This document shows positions 1 through 8,346 of a DNA stretch of 46,618 nt, in pieces (the first letter of the stretch is position 1; the number at the start of each line of letters is the position of its first letter). The notes beneath the pieces were generated by a model. It saw nothing but the letters and a program-made list of their open reading frames with translations, was not told the DNA's origin and made no database searches. The stretch is from a virus. A program made the position numbers and the translations under genes. The DNA lies in the IMG/VR virus record IMGVR_UViG_3300042542_004384, positions 1-46,618 of that record; one strand, given 5' to 3'.

Positions 1-193
1 GTAGAGTTCCATTTACATTAATAGTTTCATATTGATTTGCTGTGTAAATGGATTTAACTTGATCAAGGTCATTTTTATAATACAGTTTACCATCGGCGTA
101 ATTGAGTGCCAATTCACCGTATGTTATAGAAGATGTATCGGGAACATTACCAGTGTTTGATGATCTTTTTAACTGTATTGTTGTATTTGACAT
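1..193 (-). CDS. Fibre-type virion protein, N-terminal fragment (runs off the window)
   Basis: The ATG at 193-191 opens a frame that stays open to the window edge; about 64 residues are visible, starting MSNTTIQLKRSSNTGNVP. The ATG shares its A with the TAA of the upstream coiled-coil gene (TAATG), so the two are translationally coupled. The segment has the pattern T-IQ-(L/I)-RS-, then GE-A, then KLY--N, which is also seen at the N-terminus of the 578-aa protein at 740-2476. I infer an N-terminal attachment module of a fibre or appendage protein. No function can be assigned from the fragment alone. Confidence 0.75.
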   Translation of the reverse strand, partial: MSNTTIQLKRSSNTGNVPDTSSITYGELALNYADGKLYYKNDLDQVKSIYTANQYETINVNGTL

Positions 194-708
194 TAAAATT
201 TACCCGCATCTTTTACTGTATTTAAAGATTCGTCGTTTTCTTGGAAAATAAATTCAGAAATTAATTGCTGTTTATCTTTTTTGGAGTTTCGTACAATAGA
301 CTTCGAATCATTTTTCGAATTCAATTTCTCAATTTGCTTTTTCAAATTTTCAATTTCAATACTTTTTTCATCCAACTCTTTGATAAGGTTTTTATTTTTA
401 GTTCTTTCTATAGACAATTCATTTTTAAATGTGTCTACATGCTGAACGGATTTTTTTAATTCATTATTCTCTATAGACGAAACTTCTTTTTGTTTTCTCG
501 CTTCATTTAGTTGATTCTTCAAATCATTAATTTGATTTTGATGTTCAGTTCTCATTGAAACGATTAAATCTTCTAACTTTTTTAATTCTAGTAAATCATC
601 CTCTAAGACTTTTTTTTCGGCCTGAATAACTAGATTTTTATTAATCGCTTCGCTAATTGTAGAATTCAATAAACTGATGTAATAATTTATAAATTTTTCT
701 TTGTTCAA
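193..708 (-). CDS. Coiled-coil protein of unknown function, TTG start
   Basis: A 171-aa protein rich in Lys, Glu, Asn and Leu. Residues about 25-135 have heptad-like spacing of Leu/Ile typical of a long coiled coil; there is no signal peptide or membrane segment. The start is TTG at 708-706, supported by an AGGAG at 720-716 with a 7-base spacer and by the absence of any in-frame ATG upstream. It lies 31 bases after the 578-aa fibre-type gene and is coupled by TAATG to the next fibre-type gene. It might be an oligomerisation or assembly factor for the neighbouring fibres, but that is inference from position. No family is recognised. Confidence 0.7.
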   Translation of the reverse strand: MNKEKFINYYISLLNSTISEAINKNLVIQAEKKVLEDDLLELKKLEDLIVSMRTEHQNQINDLKNQLNEARKQKEVSSIENNELKKSVQHVDTFKNELSIERTKNKNLIKELDEKSIEIENLKKQIEKLNSKNDSKSIVRNSKKDKQQLISEFIFQENDESLNTVKDAGKF

Positions 709-739
709 GATGAAACTCCTTTCACGACAATTTAATTAT

Positions 740-2476
740 TTAGAAAGTACCTCCATCTAAACCACCAAATTTAACTCCATCAGTTCTGTATTGCAATACT
801 TGACCAGCTGAAGGTGCATTTGAAACACCGAGTGTACCAGAGCCTGAGCCAAATAGAACTGCATTTGCAGTTACACTTGTTCGACCTGTGCCACCAAAAG
901 TGACCGGAAGAGCAAATGATTCGCCTAGAACTTGTGTTCCATTGATGTATAGTGATGAAACGTTAGCAGAGCCGTTTACATCTAATGCATATGTGTAGAC
1001 TGCACCAGTTGTTTTGTTGATAGCCCAAGTAGAAGGACCAGTTTGTGAATTGTTTTGTCTAGAAATATAACCAACAATATTCGAAGCAGCAACAGCACCG
1101 ATGTGTAAGTAAATAGCACCGATTGTATCGTTTGTTGTATTTGCTTCAGCAGTACCGATCCATAGGTTACCGAGACCTTGACCAGTGTTGCCTGCGACGT
1201 ATAGATAACCGTCGTTCGGTTTATGAAATCCATCATACGTGTAGCCACCACCCGCAATACCCATGTTGATATAACCAGAAGCATCTGTGCCATTATCTGC
1301 TGTTGCAACCCAGTCACCAGAACCTTCATTGTTAATATTTTGAATATTGTTTTGTATATACTGTTGACTTGAACCCGTCGCTTGGTACAATGTATTAGGT
1401 AATGGAATGTATGCCGAATAACCAACAGCAAGTGTAGTGTTTGAGGTATCAAAAGCAAGTAACGAATTTGCATGAAATCTGTTGTTACCTGAATTACCAT
1501 CAGCTATCATAATGTAATGTTTGCCAGCCACTGGTGCGGCCGCATCAACTACGTTACCGTAATACGCAACGTTCGCTACGTTAGCTAACTGTACATTCGA
1601 AGCAACAATTAATTGATTAGTAATAATTGTGCTATTAGCAGTCAGTGATGCTACGTTTGTATGTCCGGATACTTCGAGTGTGCCTGCATGTAAACCATTC
1701 GTTACAGATGCAGCGTTTAGTGTTGTAGTTCCACCAATCGATTGACCACCGCCTGTGTCTACGATATCATAATTTGTGCCGATTGCTTTATCGAGTTGCC
1801 ATTTATCTGTCGCTTCGTTCCAAATGATTGCTGCATTGTCTGCTGAGCCACGATTGACAGTAATAAATGCATCGATGAGTGGAGAGCCACTCGCATTTGC
1901 ATTCATTACGATTTGATTATTGTCTACAAGTAATGTTTCAACGTTAGTGTAGGAAGTAGCACCTTTAACAACAAGATTACCGGTGATCGTAACATCAGTG
2001 CCGTAGAAATCAGAAGTTGTCTTCGTGAATCTTGCAACTGTCGTGTTGTTTGCAACAAGAATTACAGAGCCACCACCGTCTACAGAAGAAACGTGTACGT
2101 TTGAGTAGCCGCTTTGACCTATCGTGCCATCATAAATTGTATTCGATGATAGTGCATTGATTCTTGAATCTAAGTATGTCTTGTTAACAGCATCAGTTCC
2201 ATTTGAAGCAGCATCTACGATAGTTGCCATTCTAAATGAAACATTTCCAGATACATCTCTTCGAACAAGTGTATTAGATGAATTTGAAGATGTTGCGCCG
2301 TCAATTAAATCGACGTAGTATTTTCCGCCGATTGTAACTACACCGTTAGTGTTATTACCAATGAATAATTTTTGTGATAAGAATGAATACGCTTGTTCAC
2401 CGGGGTTTAATGTTGTAGGTAAAGATGTTGTATCAGAACGTAGTATCTGAATAATTGTATTTGTAGCTCCAGCCAT
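740..2476 (-). CDS. Fibre-type virion protein (578 aa)
   Basis: A 578-aa protein rich in Gly, Asn, Thr, Ser and Val with low Lys and Cys, typical of beta-structured trimeric phage fibres. The N-terminus (NTIIQILRSDTTSLP, then GEQAY) resembles the start of the truncated gene at 1-193. A central segment near residue 380 (GSGDWVATADNGTD, then DGYLYV and GNLWIGT) recurs in the 508-aa protein at 16293-17819, so the two share a module. The C-terminus ends LNGG/LDGGTF-like (GGLDGGTF), as does the small protein upstream (RLNGGTF). The start codon is one base after the TAA of that gene. It is probably a tail fibre or baseplate-attached decoration; the exact T4 counterpart is not clear. Confidence 0.75.
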   Translation of the reverse strand: MAGATNTIIQILRSDTTSLPTTLNPGEQAYSFLSQKLFIGNNTNGVVTIGGKYYVDLIDGATSSNSSNTLVRRDVSGNVSFRMATIVDAASNGTDAVNKTYLDSRINALSSNTIYDGTIGQSGYSNVHVSSVDGGGSVILVANNTTVARFTKTTSDFYGTDVTITGNLVVKGATSYTNVETLLVDNNQIVMNANASGSPLIDAFITVNRGSADNAAIIWNEATDKWQLDKAIGTNYDIVDTGGGQSIGGTTTLNAASVTNGLHAGTLEVSGHTNVASLTANSTIITNQLIVASNVQLANVANVAYYGNVVDAAAPVAGKHYIMIADGNSGNNRFHANSLLAFDTSNTTLAVGYSAYIPLPNTLYQATGSSQQYIQNNIQNINNEGSGDWVATADNGTDASGYINMGIAGGGYTYDGFHKPNDGYLYVAGNTGQGLGNLWIGTAEANTTNDTIGAIYLHIGAVAASNIVGYISRQNNSQTGPSTWAINKTTGAVYTYALDVNGSANVSSLYINGTQVLGESFALPVTFGGTGRTSVTANAVLFGSGSGTLGVSNAPSAGQVLQYRTDGVKFGGLDGGTF

Positions 2477-2477
2477 T

Positions 2478-2723
2478 TTAGAATGTGCCTCCGTTTAAGC
2501 GTGGTACATTCTGTACCACAAATTTATCTATGTTATCATCATATGTTAATACCGATAAATTGTTCTCTGTATTTTGAAATACAACATCAGCAGCATCAGA
2601 AACGCTAAAAGATGCGCCTGATGCAGAATATTGAATTGTTCTAACTCTAGTTGCTGGATTAGTATTTACTCGCACATTGACAGTGCGAGCAGTACCTACT
2701 GTGACTTTCGAAACGGAAGCCAT
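2478..2723 (-). CDS. Small virion-associated protein (81 aa)
   Basis: An 81-aa protein with a Ser/Thr/Val-rich composition (MASVSKVTVGTARTVNVRVN). The C-terminal part (NVPRLNGGTF) resembles the end of the next protein downstream (GGLDGGTF), suggesting a shared terminal element, for example a binding tail. It lies between two structural genes with gaps of 9 bases and 1 base. No family is recognised. Position and composition suggest a minor structural component or adaptor. Confidence 0.65.
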   Translation of the reverse strand: MASVSKVTVGTARTVNVRVNTNPATRVRTIQYSASGASFSVSDAADVVFQNTENNLSVLTYDDNIDKFVVQNVPRLNGGTF

Positions 2724-2732
2724 TTAATTTTC

Positions 2733-3074
2733 CTATTGTTTTGTTACTTGTGGTGATACGTTCACAATACCTTCAAGCACTCTAGTTCGAGATGATGCAT
2801 TCGTAATATAAACATCATAAACATATCTACCCGCATTTATGTTCGCAGTGTTTGCGGAATCAAGTGATATTGTAATTATTCCAAGTGCAGCGTTAGCACC
2901 CGTGTTTACATTAAAAGTCGCCGCCACACTTGTTGAATAGTATGACTTTCTCATTTGCGACGACGCTGTAAAATTTACAAGATTGAATGATGAACCACCA
3001 ACATCATCTAGAGTAACAGACATATTAAAGTCAGCACCTTGTTCTAGAAATAGTTCTGTATATCCTGCTGGCAT
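2733..3074 (-). CDS. Small beta-sandwich-like virion protein (113 aa)
   Basis: A 113-aa protein beginning MPAGYTELFLEQGADFNMSV and containing SSQMRKSYYSTSVAATF. The pattern of an EQGADF start, a QMRKSY motif and a C-terminal beta strand pair is one I recall from small structural proteins of T4-like cyanophages and pelagiphages, often found beside fibre genes. A TAA-to-ATG gap of 29 bases separates it from the large fibre gene upstream; this gap carries a weak ribosome-binding site (GGA) and two overlapping AATAAATA elements. It is likely a minor virion protein. No T4 gene is its clear counterpart. Confidence 0.65.
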   Translation of the reverse strand: MPAGYTELFLEQGADFNMSVTLDDVGGSSFNLVNFTASSQMRKSYYSTSVAATFNVNTGANAALGIITISLDSANTANINAGRYVYDVYITNASSRTRVLEGIVNVSPQVTKQ

Positions 3075-3097
3075 ATTTTATTCCATTTGTTTAAATG

Positions 3098-3112
3098 TAT
3101 TTATTATTTATT
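3098..3112 (-). promoter_or_regulatory. Possible late-promoter-like element (weak)
   Basis: On the minus strand two copies of AATAAATA overlap by one base, each one mismatch from the T4 late motif TATAAATA. They cover the stop codon of the 1673-aa fibre gene and would give a leader of about 18 bases before the ATG at 3074. A+T-rich sequence makes chance matches common, so confidence is low. Confidence 0.25.
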
Positions 3113-6100
3113 TTTCAGTTCATCAATTTCTTTTTTCAAGTCCTTAATCGCTTCAATTAATACGCCGACAATGTTACCATATGCAACTGCAAGATATTCT
3201 GAATTATTTTCTTTATTAACAACTTCAGGTAAATGTTTCTGCACTTCTTGAGCGATTACACCGATACCGTTTCTACCGTCTTTCTCGAAACGAACACCTC
3301 TCAGTTTCTCAACAATCGAAAGTGCGTTATCAATTGTTTGAATGTTATTCTTCAATCTTTCATCAGAAGATGCAGTAACGTTACCTGGAACAGCCAGGTC
3401 GCCAGTAGATGCATTGAAGGTAAATCCTGTTGTTCTCACTCTAGCAGTTTCATTTGCACCAGCAGATCCAATGAACACTGGATAGTATGTCGTACCTGTT
3501 GTAGTTTGTGTCGCATTAATTGTTGTTGAAGGACCTGCTGGACCAATCGGACCAATCGGACCGATAGGACCTTGAGGTCCAGTAGCGCCAACACCAATTG
3601 GACCGATTGGACCTTGTGGTCCAGTAGGTCCAATTGGGCCGATTGGTCCTTGTGGTCCAGTAGCACCAATATCACCAGTTCTATAGAATGTTAGAACACA
3701 CTCTTCTGCTAGGCTAGGAGATGTTCCTGAAACGTAAACAACGCCAAGTTTTCTATATCCTGAGACTGTTGTTACGCTAGTTAATCTGAATATTGCGAAA
3801 GTTGTGTCTGAATTTACATTCGAATTGATCGATAAAAATCCCTTAACTGTAGTTGTCGAATCATCCCAACTGTCAATGTATGCAGAAACATCAACGTTGT
3901 TTATGTCCAAAATGTCGATGTTTATTTCAGTTACAGTTGAAATCACTGACTGATTAAATAGGAATTTACCAGGTGTTGGGTCTTGATCTACGTTGATGTT
4001 ATCGAAGTTGTAACGCAGACCTGCATTTTCGCCCTGTGGTCCCTGAGGTCCCGTCGGTCCAATTGGACCTATTGGGCCTATAGGACCGATTGGACCTTGT
4101 GGACCAATTGGGCCGATTGGACCAATAGGACCTTGTGGTCCACTAGGACCCTGTGGTCCAGTAGCTCCTCTTGGACCAATGGGTCCGATAGGACCGATAG
4201 GACCTTGTGGTCCCGATGCGCCAATTGGACCTATAGGTCCAATTGGACCTATAGGTCCTTGTGGACCAATTGGTCCGATAGGTCCCTGTGGACCAATAGG
4301 ACCGATAGGACCAATTGGTCCCTGTGGTCCTGATGCGCCAATTGGTCCAATGGGTCCGATAGGACCGATAGGACCTTGTGGTCCAGATGCGCCAATTGGA
4401 CCGATAGGTCCGATAGGACCAATTGGTCCCTGTGGTCCTGATGCGCCAATTGGACCGATAGGTCCCTGTGGACCAATGGGTCCGATAGGTCCGATTGGAC
4501 CTTGTGGACCGATAGGACCAATTGGACCGATAGGACCTTGAGGACCAGATGCGCCAATTGGACCGATAGGTCCCTGTGGACCAATGGGTCCGATAGGTCC
4601 AATTGGACCGATAGGGCCGATAGGACCCTGTGGACCTGTTGGTCCCGTTGGACCGTTTAAAACACCTATATCTTTAGTTGTAATTATTTGATAATATGTG
4701 TTTACTTTTACAGGATCCGTTTCATCAGTTGCTCTAATTTTCCACTTACGATCTGAATTGTCAAATTGTATGTAAGCATTTGGTGTGAAAGTGAGTGCGC
4801 TATGTTCACCTCTATTCACACCGACGCGAGCAGCTTGTGAACCGGTTATAGGCACTTCACCGTATAATACGAAATCGGAAGAATTGTAAACAATGTCGCC
4901 TTCTATTACATAATTTCCTTCTACATTTAAGTCGCCCTTAATTGTAGTTGTGCCGCCAATATCGACTGAAGTATTTACAAACAGTTGATTTAAGTTAGCG
5001 TTTGTCGCGTATAGTCTAGCAGTTGTTACATGATTGTTTGAATTCAATGAAGCAACATAAGAATTGCTGCTTGTGTATAGAATAGTTGTATTTACAATTG
5101 TGTTTGAAGTGATGCTGTTAACATTTAAAGAACCACTTATGTTTGCGGAACCAGCATTCAATGCTGTGTTAGCCGTTATCACATCACCAAGAACTCTTGT
5201 AACAGCAGATAATGTTCCCACGTTAGCTGTGTTAGCCTGCATTGTAGATACAATGTTAGCCGTCACTGCATTCAATGCCGAGTTAGATGTTAATGATCCT
5301 GCAAGAACTCTTGTAACAGCAGATAATGTTCCCACGTTAGCTGTGTTAGCCTGCATTGTAGATACAATGTTAGCTGTAACTGCATTCAATGCCGAGTTAG
5401 ATGTCAAAGTGCCAGCAAGCACAACACCAACAACGTTTGCACTAGCCGCATTCAAGAAACCATTTGAAGTAATTGTGCCACCAAGAATTGTTCCAATAAC
5501 GTTAGCTGAACCTGCATTCAAATCAGTATTAGCCGTTAGCACACCAGAAACAACTCTTGTGACAGCCGACAATGTTCCGACATTTCCAGTATTAGCCTGC
5601 ATTGTTGATACAATGTTAGCCGTCACTGCATTCAAAGCGGAGTTGGATGTTAGTGTACCCGCAAGCACAACACCAATAACGTTAGCTGAGCCTGCATTTA
5701 GTCCTGTATTAGCAGTCAATACACCCGAAACAACTCTTGTTACAGCAGATAATGTACCCACGTTCGCAGTATTAGCTTGCATTGTTGATACAATGTTAGC
5801 TGTCACTGCATTCAATGCTGAGTTAGATGTTAATGTTCCTGCAAGTACAGTACCAACAACGTTTGCAAAACCTGCATTCAAATCTGTGTTAGCCGTTAAA
5901 ACTCCAGAAACAACTCTTGTTACTGCGGACAGCGTTCCAACATTTCCGGTATTAGCCTGCATCGTAGATACAATATTGGCGGTGACGGCATTTAGCGCAG
6001 AGTTAGATGTTAACGTTCCTGCAAGGACAACACCAACAACGTTTGCTGAGCCTACGTTAAGTTGTGTATTCGCAGTTAAAGTGCCTGTCAATAAACTTGT

Positions 6101-8125
6101 ATTAGCTACAAGAATACCGATTCTACCCGAAGCAGCATCAATACCACCAATGACATTTGCTGAGCCAACATTCAATTGTGTGTTAGCTGTAATTGTTCCA
6201 GAAAGTAGACTAGTATTAGCTACAAGAACACCAATTCTACCTGAGGCAGCATCAATGCCATTAATAACGTTGGCTGAACCAGCATTTAATTGTGTATTAG
6301 CGGTAATTGTACCACCGATAATTGCTGTCAATGCGGACAATGTTCCAACATTAACTGTATTTGCTTGTGCTAAACCTACTATGTTTGCTGACCCAGCATT
6401 TAATGCAGTATTAGCAGTTAAAGTGCCCGTCAACAAGCTTGTATTGGCAACGAGAATACCAATTCTACCTGATGCAGCATCAATTCCGTTGATAACGTTA
6501 GCAGAACCCACATTGAGTTGTGTATTAGCGGTAATTGTACCACCCAATAAGCTTGTATTGGCAACTAAAATACCAATTCTTCCGGAAGCTGCATCAATGC
6601 CATTGATAACGTTGGCAGAACCCACATTGAGTTGTGTATTCGCAGTTAGAGTGCCGGTTAATAAGCTTGTATTGGCTACAAGTACACCAATTCTCCCAGA
6701 ATCTGCATCGATTCGGCCAATGACATTTGCTGAGCCGACGTTAAGTTGTGTATTAGCGGTAATTGTACCACCCAATAAGCTTGTATTGGCAACTAAAATA
6801 CCAATTCTACCTGATGCAGCATCAATGCCATTGATGACGTTAGCAGAACCCACATTGAGTTGTGTATTCGCAGTTAAAGTACCACCCAATAAGCTTGTAT
6901 TGGCAACAAGCACACCAATTCTACCTGATGCGGCATCAATACCGCCAATAACATTTGCCGAACCCACATTTAATTGTGTATTAGCGGTAATTGTACCACC
7001 CAATAAGCTTGTGTTAGCAACGAGAATACCAATTCTACCTGATGCAGCATCAATTCCGTTGATAACGTTAGCGGATCCAACATTCAGTTGTGTGTTGGCG
7101 GTAATTGTACCACCCAACAAGCTTGTATTTGCAACGAGAACGCCGATTCTACCCGAAGCTGCATCGATACCACCAATGACATTGGCAGAACCAACATTCA
7201 GTTGTGTATTCGCAGTTAAAGTGCCTGTCAATAAGCTTGTATTGGCAACAAGTACACCGATTCTACCCGAAGCTGCATCAATGCCATTGATAACGTTGGC
7301 TGAACCAACATTCAGTTGACCATTTGCTGTTAAAGTTTCTCCAATGACTCTTGTGACAGCAGATAATGTTCCAACGTTTCCTGTGTTAGCTTGTATTGTA
7401 GATACAATATTAGCAGTGACTGCATTCAAAGCAGAATTAGACGTTAGAGTACCACCAAGAATTGTACCAACAACGTTTGCAAAACCAGCATTTAGATCCG
7501 TGTTTGCCGTCAATACACCCGAAACAACTCTTGTGAATGCGGACAATGTTCCGACGTTAGCTGTGTTAGCCTGCATTGTGCCAACAACGTTAGCACTTGC
7601 TGCATTAAGAGCACCATTCGATGTAAGTGTGTCTGAGAATAGCGAAGTTGAATAAACTACAGGTGATACAATATAAGAGTTCGCATTTACGCCAAGTGTG
7701 CGAATGTTAGACGACACTGTTAGTGTGCTTCCAAGAGCAACTGCTCCGGAGAGAACAGAAAGATTTGCTACGTTTAACCCGATACCCGCACCTAACACAT
7801 TCAGATTTGCTACGTTTGCCATTCCGGCGACAGCAAGTCCGGTAACTCCTGCTTGTGTGTTTGTTGCAAGAATTGAACCTTGAACTGTCAGAATATTTTG
7901 AACAAGTGCGGATGAACCAGTACCTGAAACAGTAAACGTACCTTGAACTAAAGCATTATTTGCTACTTGAAGACCAGTTCCACTTGAATTAATGATGAAT
8001 GAACCAGTATTTTTGGTGTAGTTGTTTGCACCAATATCATTGACTTCTGCTAGAACAGAATTTGTTGTAACTAGCCAGTCGCCGAAAGTATTTGCATAAT
8101 TTAGTGGAGTGATTGGATTAGCCAT
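3104..8125 (-). CDS. Giant tail fibre with 38-residue repeats, collagen-like repeats and S74 intramolecular chaperone
   Basis: A 1673-aa fibre protein with three visible zones. Residues about 150-1020 are tandem beta-type repeats; the commonest unit is 38 residues (114 bp) with the core [10 protein letters not shown](V/I)LVANTSLL, interspersed with a second unit ([21 protein letters not shown]). Residues about 1157-1367 and 1484-1530 are collagen-like Gly-Pro-Ile / Gly-Pro-Gln triplets, expected to trimerise. The last 87 residues begin S1587-D-E-R-L-K1592 and contain [15 protein letters not shown], which is the peptidase S74 intramolecular chaperone; this domain normally trimerises the fibre and cleaves itself off just before the Ser. 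The start overlaps the stop of the 75-aa gene by 8 bases. Likely role: host receptor contact or adhesive side fibre. Confidence 0.9.
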   Translation of the reverse strand: MANPITPLNYANTFGDWLVTTNSVLAEVNDIGANNYTKNTGSFIINSSGTGLQVANNALVQGTFTVSGTGSSALVQNILTVQGSILATNTQAGVTGLAVAGMANVANLNVLGAGIGLNVANLSVLSGAVALGSTLTVSSNIRTLGVNANSYIVSPVVYSTSLFSDTLTSNGALNAASANVVGTMQANTANVGTLSAFTRVVSGVLTANTDLNAGFANVVGTILGGTLTSNSALNAVTANIVSTIQANTGNVGTLSAVTRVIGETLTANGQLNVGSANVINGIDAASGRIGVLVANTSLLTGTLTANTQLNVGSANVIGGIDAASGRIGVLVANTSLLGGTITANTQLNVGSANVINGIDAASGRIGILVANTSLLGGTITANTQLNVGSANVIGGIDAASGRIGVLVANTSLLGGTLTANTQLNVGSANVINGIDAASGRIGILVANTSLLGGTITANTQLNVGSANVIGRIDADSGRIGVLVANTSLLTGTLTANTQLNVGSANVINGIDAASGRIGILVANTSLLGGTITANTQLNVGSANVINGIDAASGRIGILVANTSLLTGTLTANTALNAGSANIVGLAQANTVNVGTLSALTAIIGGTITANTQLNAGSANVINGIDAASGRIGVLVANTSLLSGTITANTQLNVGSANVIGGIDAASGRIGILVANTSLLTGTLTANTQLNVGSANVVGVVLAGTLTSNSALNAVTANIVSTMQANTGNVGTLSAVTRVVSGVLTANTDLNAGFANVVGTVLAGTLTSNSALNAVTANIVSTMQANTANVGTLSAVTRVVSGVLTANTGLNAGSANVIGVVLAGTLTSNSALNAVTANIVSTMQANTGNVGTLSAVTRVVSGVLTANTDLNAGSANVIGTILGGTITSNGFLNAASANVVGVVLAGTLTSNSALNAVTANIVSTMQANTANVGTLSAVTRVLAGSLTSNSALNAVTANIVSTMQANTANVGTLSAVTRVLGDVITANTALNAGSANISGSLNVNSITSNTIVNTTILYTSSNSYVASLNSNNHVTTARLYATNANLNQLFVNTSVDIGGTTTIKGDLNVEGNYVIEGDIVYNSSDFVLYGEVPITGSQAARVGVNRGEHSALTFTPNAYIQFDNSDRKWKIRATDETDPVKVNTYYQIITTKDIGVLNGPTGPTGPQGPIGPIGPIGPIGPIGPQGPIGPIGASGPQGPIGPIGPIGPQGPIGPIGPIGPQGPIGPIGASGPQGPIGPIGPIGPIGASGPQGPIGPIGPIGPIGASGPQGPIGPIGPIGPQGPIGPIGPQGPIGPIGPIGPIGASGPQGPIGPIGPIGPRGATGPQGPSGPQGPIGPIGPIGPQGPIGPIGPIGPIGPTGPQGPQGENAGLRYNFDNINVDQDPTPGKFLFNQSVISTVTEINIDILDINNVDVSAYIDSWDDSTTTVKGFLSINSNVNSDTTFAIFRLTSVTTVSGYRKLGVVYVSGTSPSLAEECVLTFYRTGDIGATGPQGPIGPIGPTGPQGPIGPIGVGATGPQGPIGPIGPIGPAGPSTTINATQTTTGTTYYPVFIGSAGANETARVRTTGFTFNASTGDLAVPGNVTASSDERLKNNIQTIDNALSIVEKLRGVRFEKDGRNGIGVIAQEVQKHLPEVVNKENNSEYLAVAYGNIVGVLIEAIKDLKKEIDELKNK
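3536..3672 (-). repeat. Collagen-like repeat block 2
   Basis: A shorter run of Gly-Pro-Ile and Gly-Pro-Gln triplet codons (period 9, GGNCCNATN core) encoding residues about 1484-1530 of the giant fibre, just before the beta domain and the S74 chaperone. Confidence 0.85.
4024..4656 (-). repeat. Collagen-like repeat block 1 (self-complementary 9-bp period)
   Basis: About 630 bp of GGNCCNATN and GGNCCNCAN units encoding Gly-Pro-Ile and Gly-Pro-Gln triplets, residues about 1157-1367 of the giant fibre. The GGNCCNATN unit is its own reverse complement class, so the opposite strand also reads Gly-Pro-Ile; this produces a spurious open frame on the plus strand at 4179-4541. Confidence 0.9.
5160..7600 (-). 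repeat. Tandem 114-bp repeats in the fibre gene
   Basis: Ten copies of the GID-SGRIG unit (one degenerate, [11 protein letters not shown]) plus several copies of a related NIVST-QANT unit. Copies are very similar at DNA level; for example the string aataagcttgtattggc recurs, which suggests recent duplication or gene conversion. Boundaries are approximate. Confidence 0.8.
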
Positions 8126-8345
8126 TTGTGCCTTTTCCTAATAATTGTACCAATAGTTTTTTTATTTCGTCCATATCGTTTTTGATTGAAGAAACTTCAA
8201 TACGAATATTATTTATTTCTTCTTTTTGACTCTTTAATATTTTAGATTTCATCAAATAATCTTCTCTGGCACTTGAATCATTATTGATAAGTGCCATCGA
8301 ATTTGTGTCTCTAACATACTTTGAATCTTTCACATTCACAAACAT
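8118..8345 (-). CDS. Small coiled-coil virion-region protein (75 aa)
   Basis: A 75-aa protein, [20 protein letters not shown], followed by a Lys/Glu/Ile-rich coiled coil (about residues 35-70) and a short Gly-rich end. The ATG at 8345-8343 follows the TAA of the large upstream gene after one base, so I prefer it to a longer frame that would begin inside that gene. The last 8 bases overlap the start of the giant fibre gene. Small proteins with a VRDTNS-ALIN start followed by a coiled coil recur beside structural genes in T4-like cyanophages as far as I recall. Function unknown; a fibre or baseplate assembly helper is possible. Confidence 0.75.
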   Translation of the reverse strand: MFVNVKDSKYVRDTNSMALINNDSSAREDYLMKSKILKSQKEEINNIRIEVSSIKNDMDEIKKLLVQLLGKGTNG

Positions 8346-8346
8346 A

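Noticed and set aside
737-744. TCTAAATA before the coiled-coil gene as late promoter
   Set aside because: One mismatch, and it overlaps the stop codon of the 578-aa gene in A+T-rich sequence; not convincing on its own.
4179-4541. Plus-strand Gly-Pro-Ile collagen-like frame
   Set aside because: It follows from the self-complementary GGNCCNATN unit of the fibre gene on the other strand; no ribosome site or independent context.
5064-7319. 751-aa open frame on the plus strand
   Set aside because: It lies wholly antisense to the repeat region of the giant fibre and simply mirrors the 114-bp repeats; it has no start signal and low-complexity repeats only.
4024-7600. CRISPR-like repeat array
   Set aside because: The repeats are in-frame codon repeats of one protein without unique spacers of constant length.
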